Source of the DNA: an uncultured Alphaproteobacteria bacterium
GTDB taxonomy: Bacteria > Pseudomonadota > Alphaproteobacteria > Rs-D84
Assembly: GCA_937888635.1 (NCBI GenBank)
Contig: CALARG010000047.1
Coordinates: 1-31,506 of the forward strand
DNA: 31,506 bases
Reading direction: 5' to 3'
A model generated the notes under the pieces. It was not told where the DNA came from. It saw only the letters and a program-made list of their open reading frames with translations, and ran no database searches. Position numbers and translations under genes: made by a program. Shown here piece by piece: positions 31,162 through 31,506 of the stretch. Each line of letters starts with the position of its first letter. The first letter of the stretch is position 1.

Positions 31162-31506
31162 TTATTTTTTGTCTGTTTTAAACTGAATATCGCGCAGTTT
31201 TTTGTATTCACCATTCAGTTTGCATAATTCTGCATCAGTGCCCATTTCAACAATTTCACCGTTTTTGATAACACAGATTATGTCCGCATCCAGAATTGTT
31301 GACAGGCGGTGCGCAATAACAAATGTTGTGCGCCCCTGCATTAATTCGTTCAGGGCCGATTGGATTAACTTCTCGCTTTCTGTGTCAAGGGCGGATGTCG
31401 CTTCATCCAGTAACAGGATTGGTGCGTCTTTTAATATTGCACGTGCGATTGCGATTCGTTGTTTTTGCCCGCCAGACAGCAGACCGCCACCTTCGCCGAC
31501 AGAAGT
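31162..31506 (-). CDS. ABC exporter, C-terminal ATP-binding part (N-terminus beyond window)
   Basis: The last 114 residues of a nucleotide-binding domain. The signature LLSGGQKQRIAIARA, Walker B ILLLDEATSALD, the D-loop and the H-loop IAHRLST are all intact, and GEIVEMGTDAELCKLNGEY is typical of the end of MsbA/LmrA-type half-transporters. The Walker A motif and any membrane domain lie outside the window, so the substrate and exact subfamily cannot be told. It reads leftward into the Trp-repeat gene with 53 bases between them. Confidence 0.93.
   Translation of the reverse strand, partial: TSVGEGGGLLSGGQKQRIAIARAILKDAPILLLDEATSALDTESEKLIQSALNELMQGRTTFVIAHRLSTILDADIICVIKNGEIVEMGTDAELCKLNGEYKKLRDIQFKTDKK

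Overview
The window looks like a chromosomal segment of a host-associated, AT-rich alphaproteobacterium with a double membrane. The evidence is an alphaproteobacterial-style FabI, L9 with an acidic tail in an rpsF-rpsR-rplI operon, infA, autotransporters with C-terminal beta-barrels, and many Sec signal peptides. The overall flavour (long secreted cysteine-rich proteins, RTA-rich linkers, CNAGY-type cysteine modules) recalls uncultured gut alphaproteobacteria of the RF32/CAG-239 kind. That placement is an inference from memory and was not tested.

Layout. Positions 1-5309 (minus strand) hold an apparent operon of three secreted proteins: a 289-aa Cys-rich protein, a 559-aa Cys-rich protein with a charged tail, and a >896-aa protein with carboxypeptidase-regulatory-like domains and Cys repeats that runs off the left edge. 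Positions 5391-10652 (plus) hold a membrane-anchored coiled-coil/repeat protein, a 1237-aa autotransporter with an ankyrin-like head and a degenerate subtilisin-like domain, and a small unknown protein. fabI (minus) follows, then a 995-aa Cys-rich secreted protein (plus). Positions 14678-15393 hold a small GIY-YIG nuclease gene surrounded by palindromic repeat units. The minus-strand housekeeping block rpsF-rpsR-rplI has a long leader with a hairpin. Then come a 232-aa secreted protein, an 893-aa Cys-rich protein and infA (all minus). Positions 20737-25488 (plus) are a two-gene operon of large Cys-rich secreted proteins. A second palindromic element follows (25529-25720), then a promoter-to-terminator unit of about 250 bases without a convincing ORF (candidate structured RNA), then a chlamydial-Pmp-like autotransporter. 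The right end (minus) holds a small secreted peptide, a cytosolic protein with four tryptophan repeats, and the C-terminal end of an ABC exporter.

The main signal is a family of at least six secreted proteins (289-995 aa). They share the repeated motif C-G-x-[DNQ]-[FYW]-x-x-C. Five of them also have a head motif of the type C-x(6)-C-[ML]-D-x-[FV]-C ending in a C-x-C or C-x-x-C pair, or a related form of it. Several carry glycine-zipper hydrophobic segments and a terminal CxxC. Together with the Pmp-like and subtilisin-like autotransporters they suggest a disulfide-rich cell-envelope or surface system. No tRNA, rRNA, CRISPR array or insertion-sequence transposase was seen.
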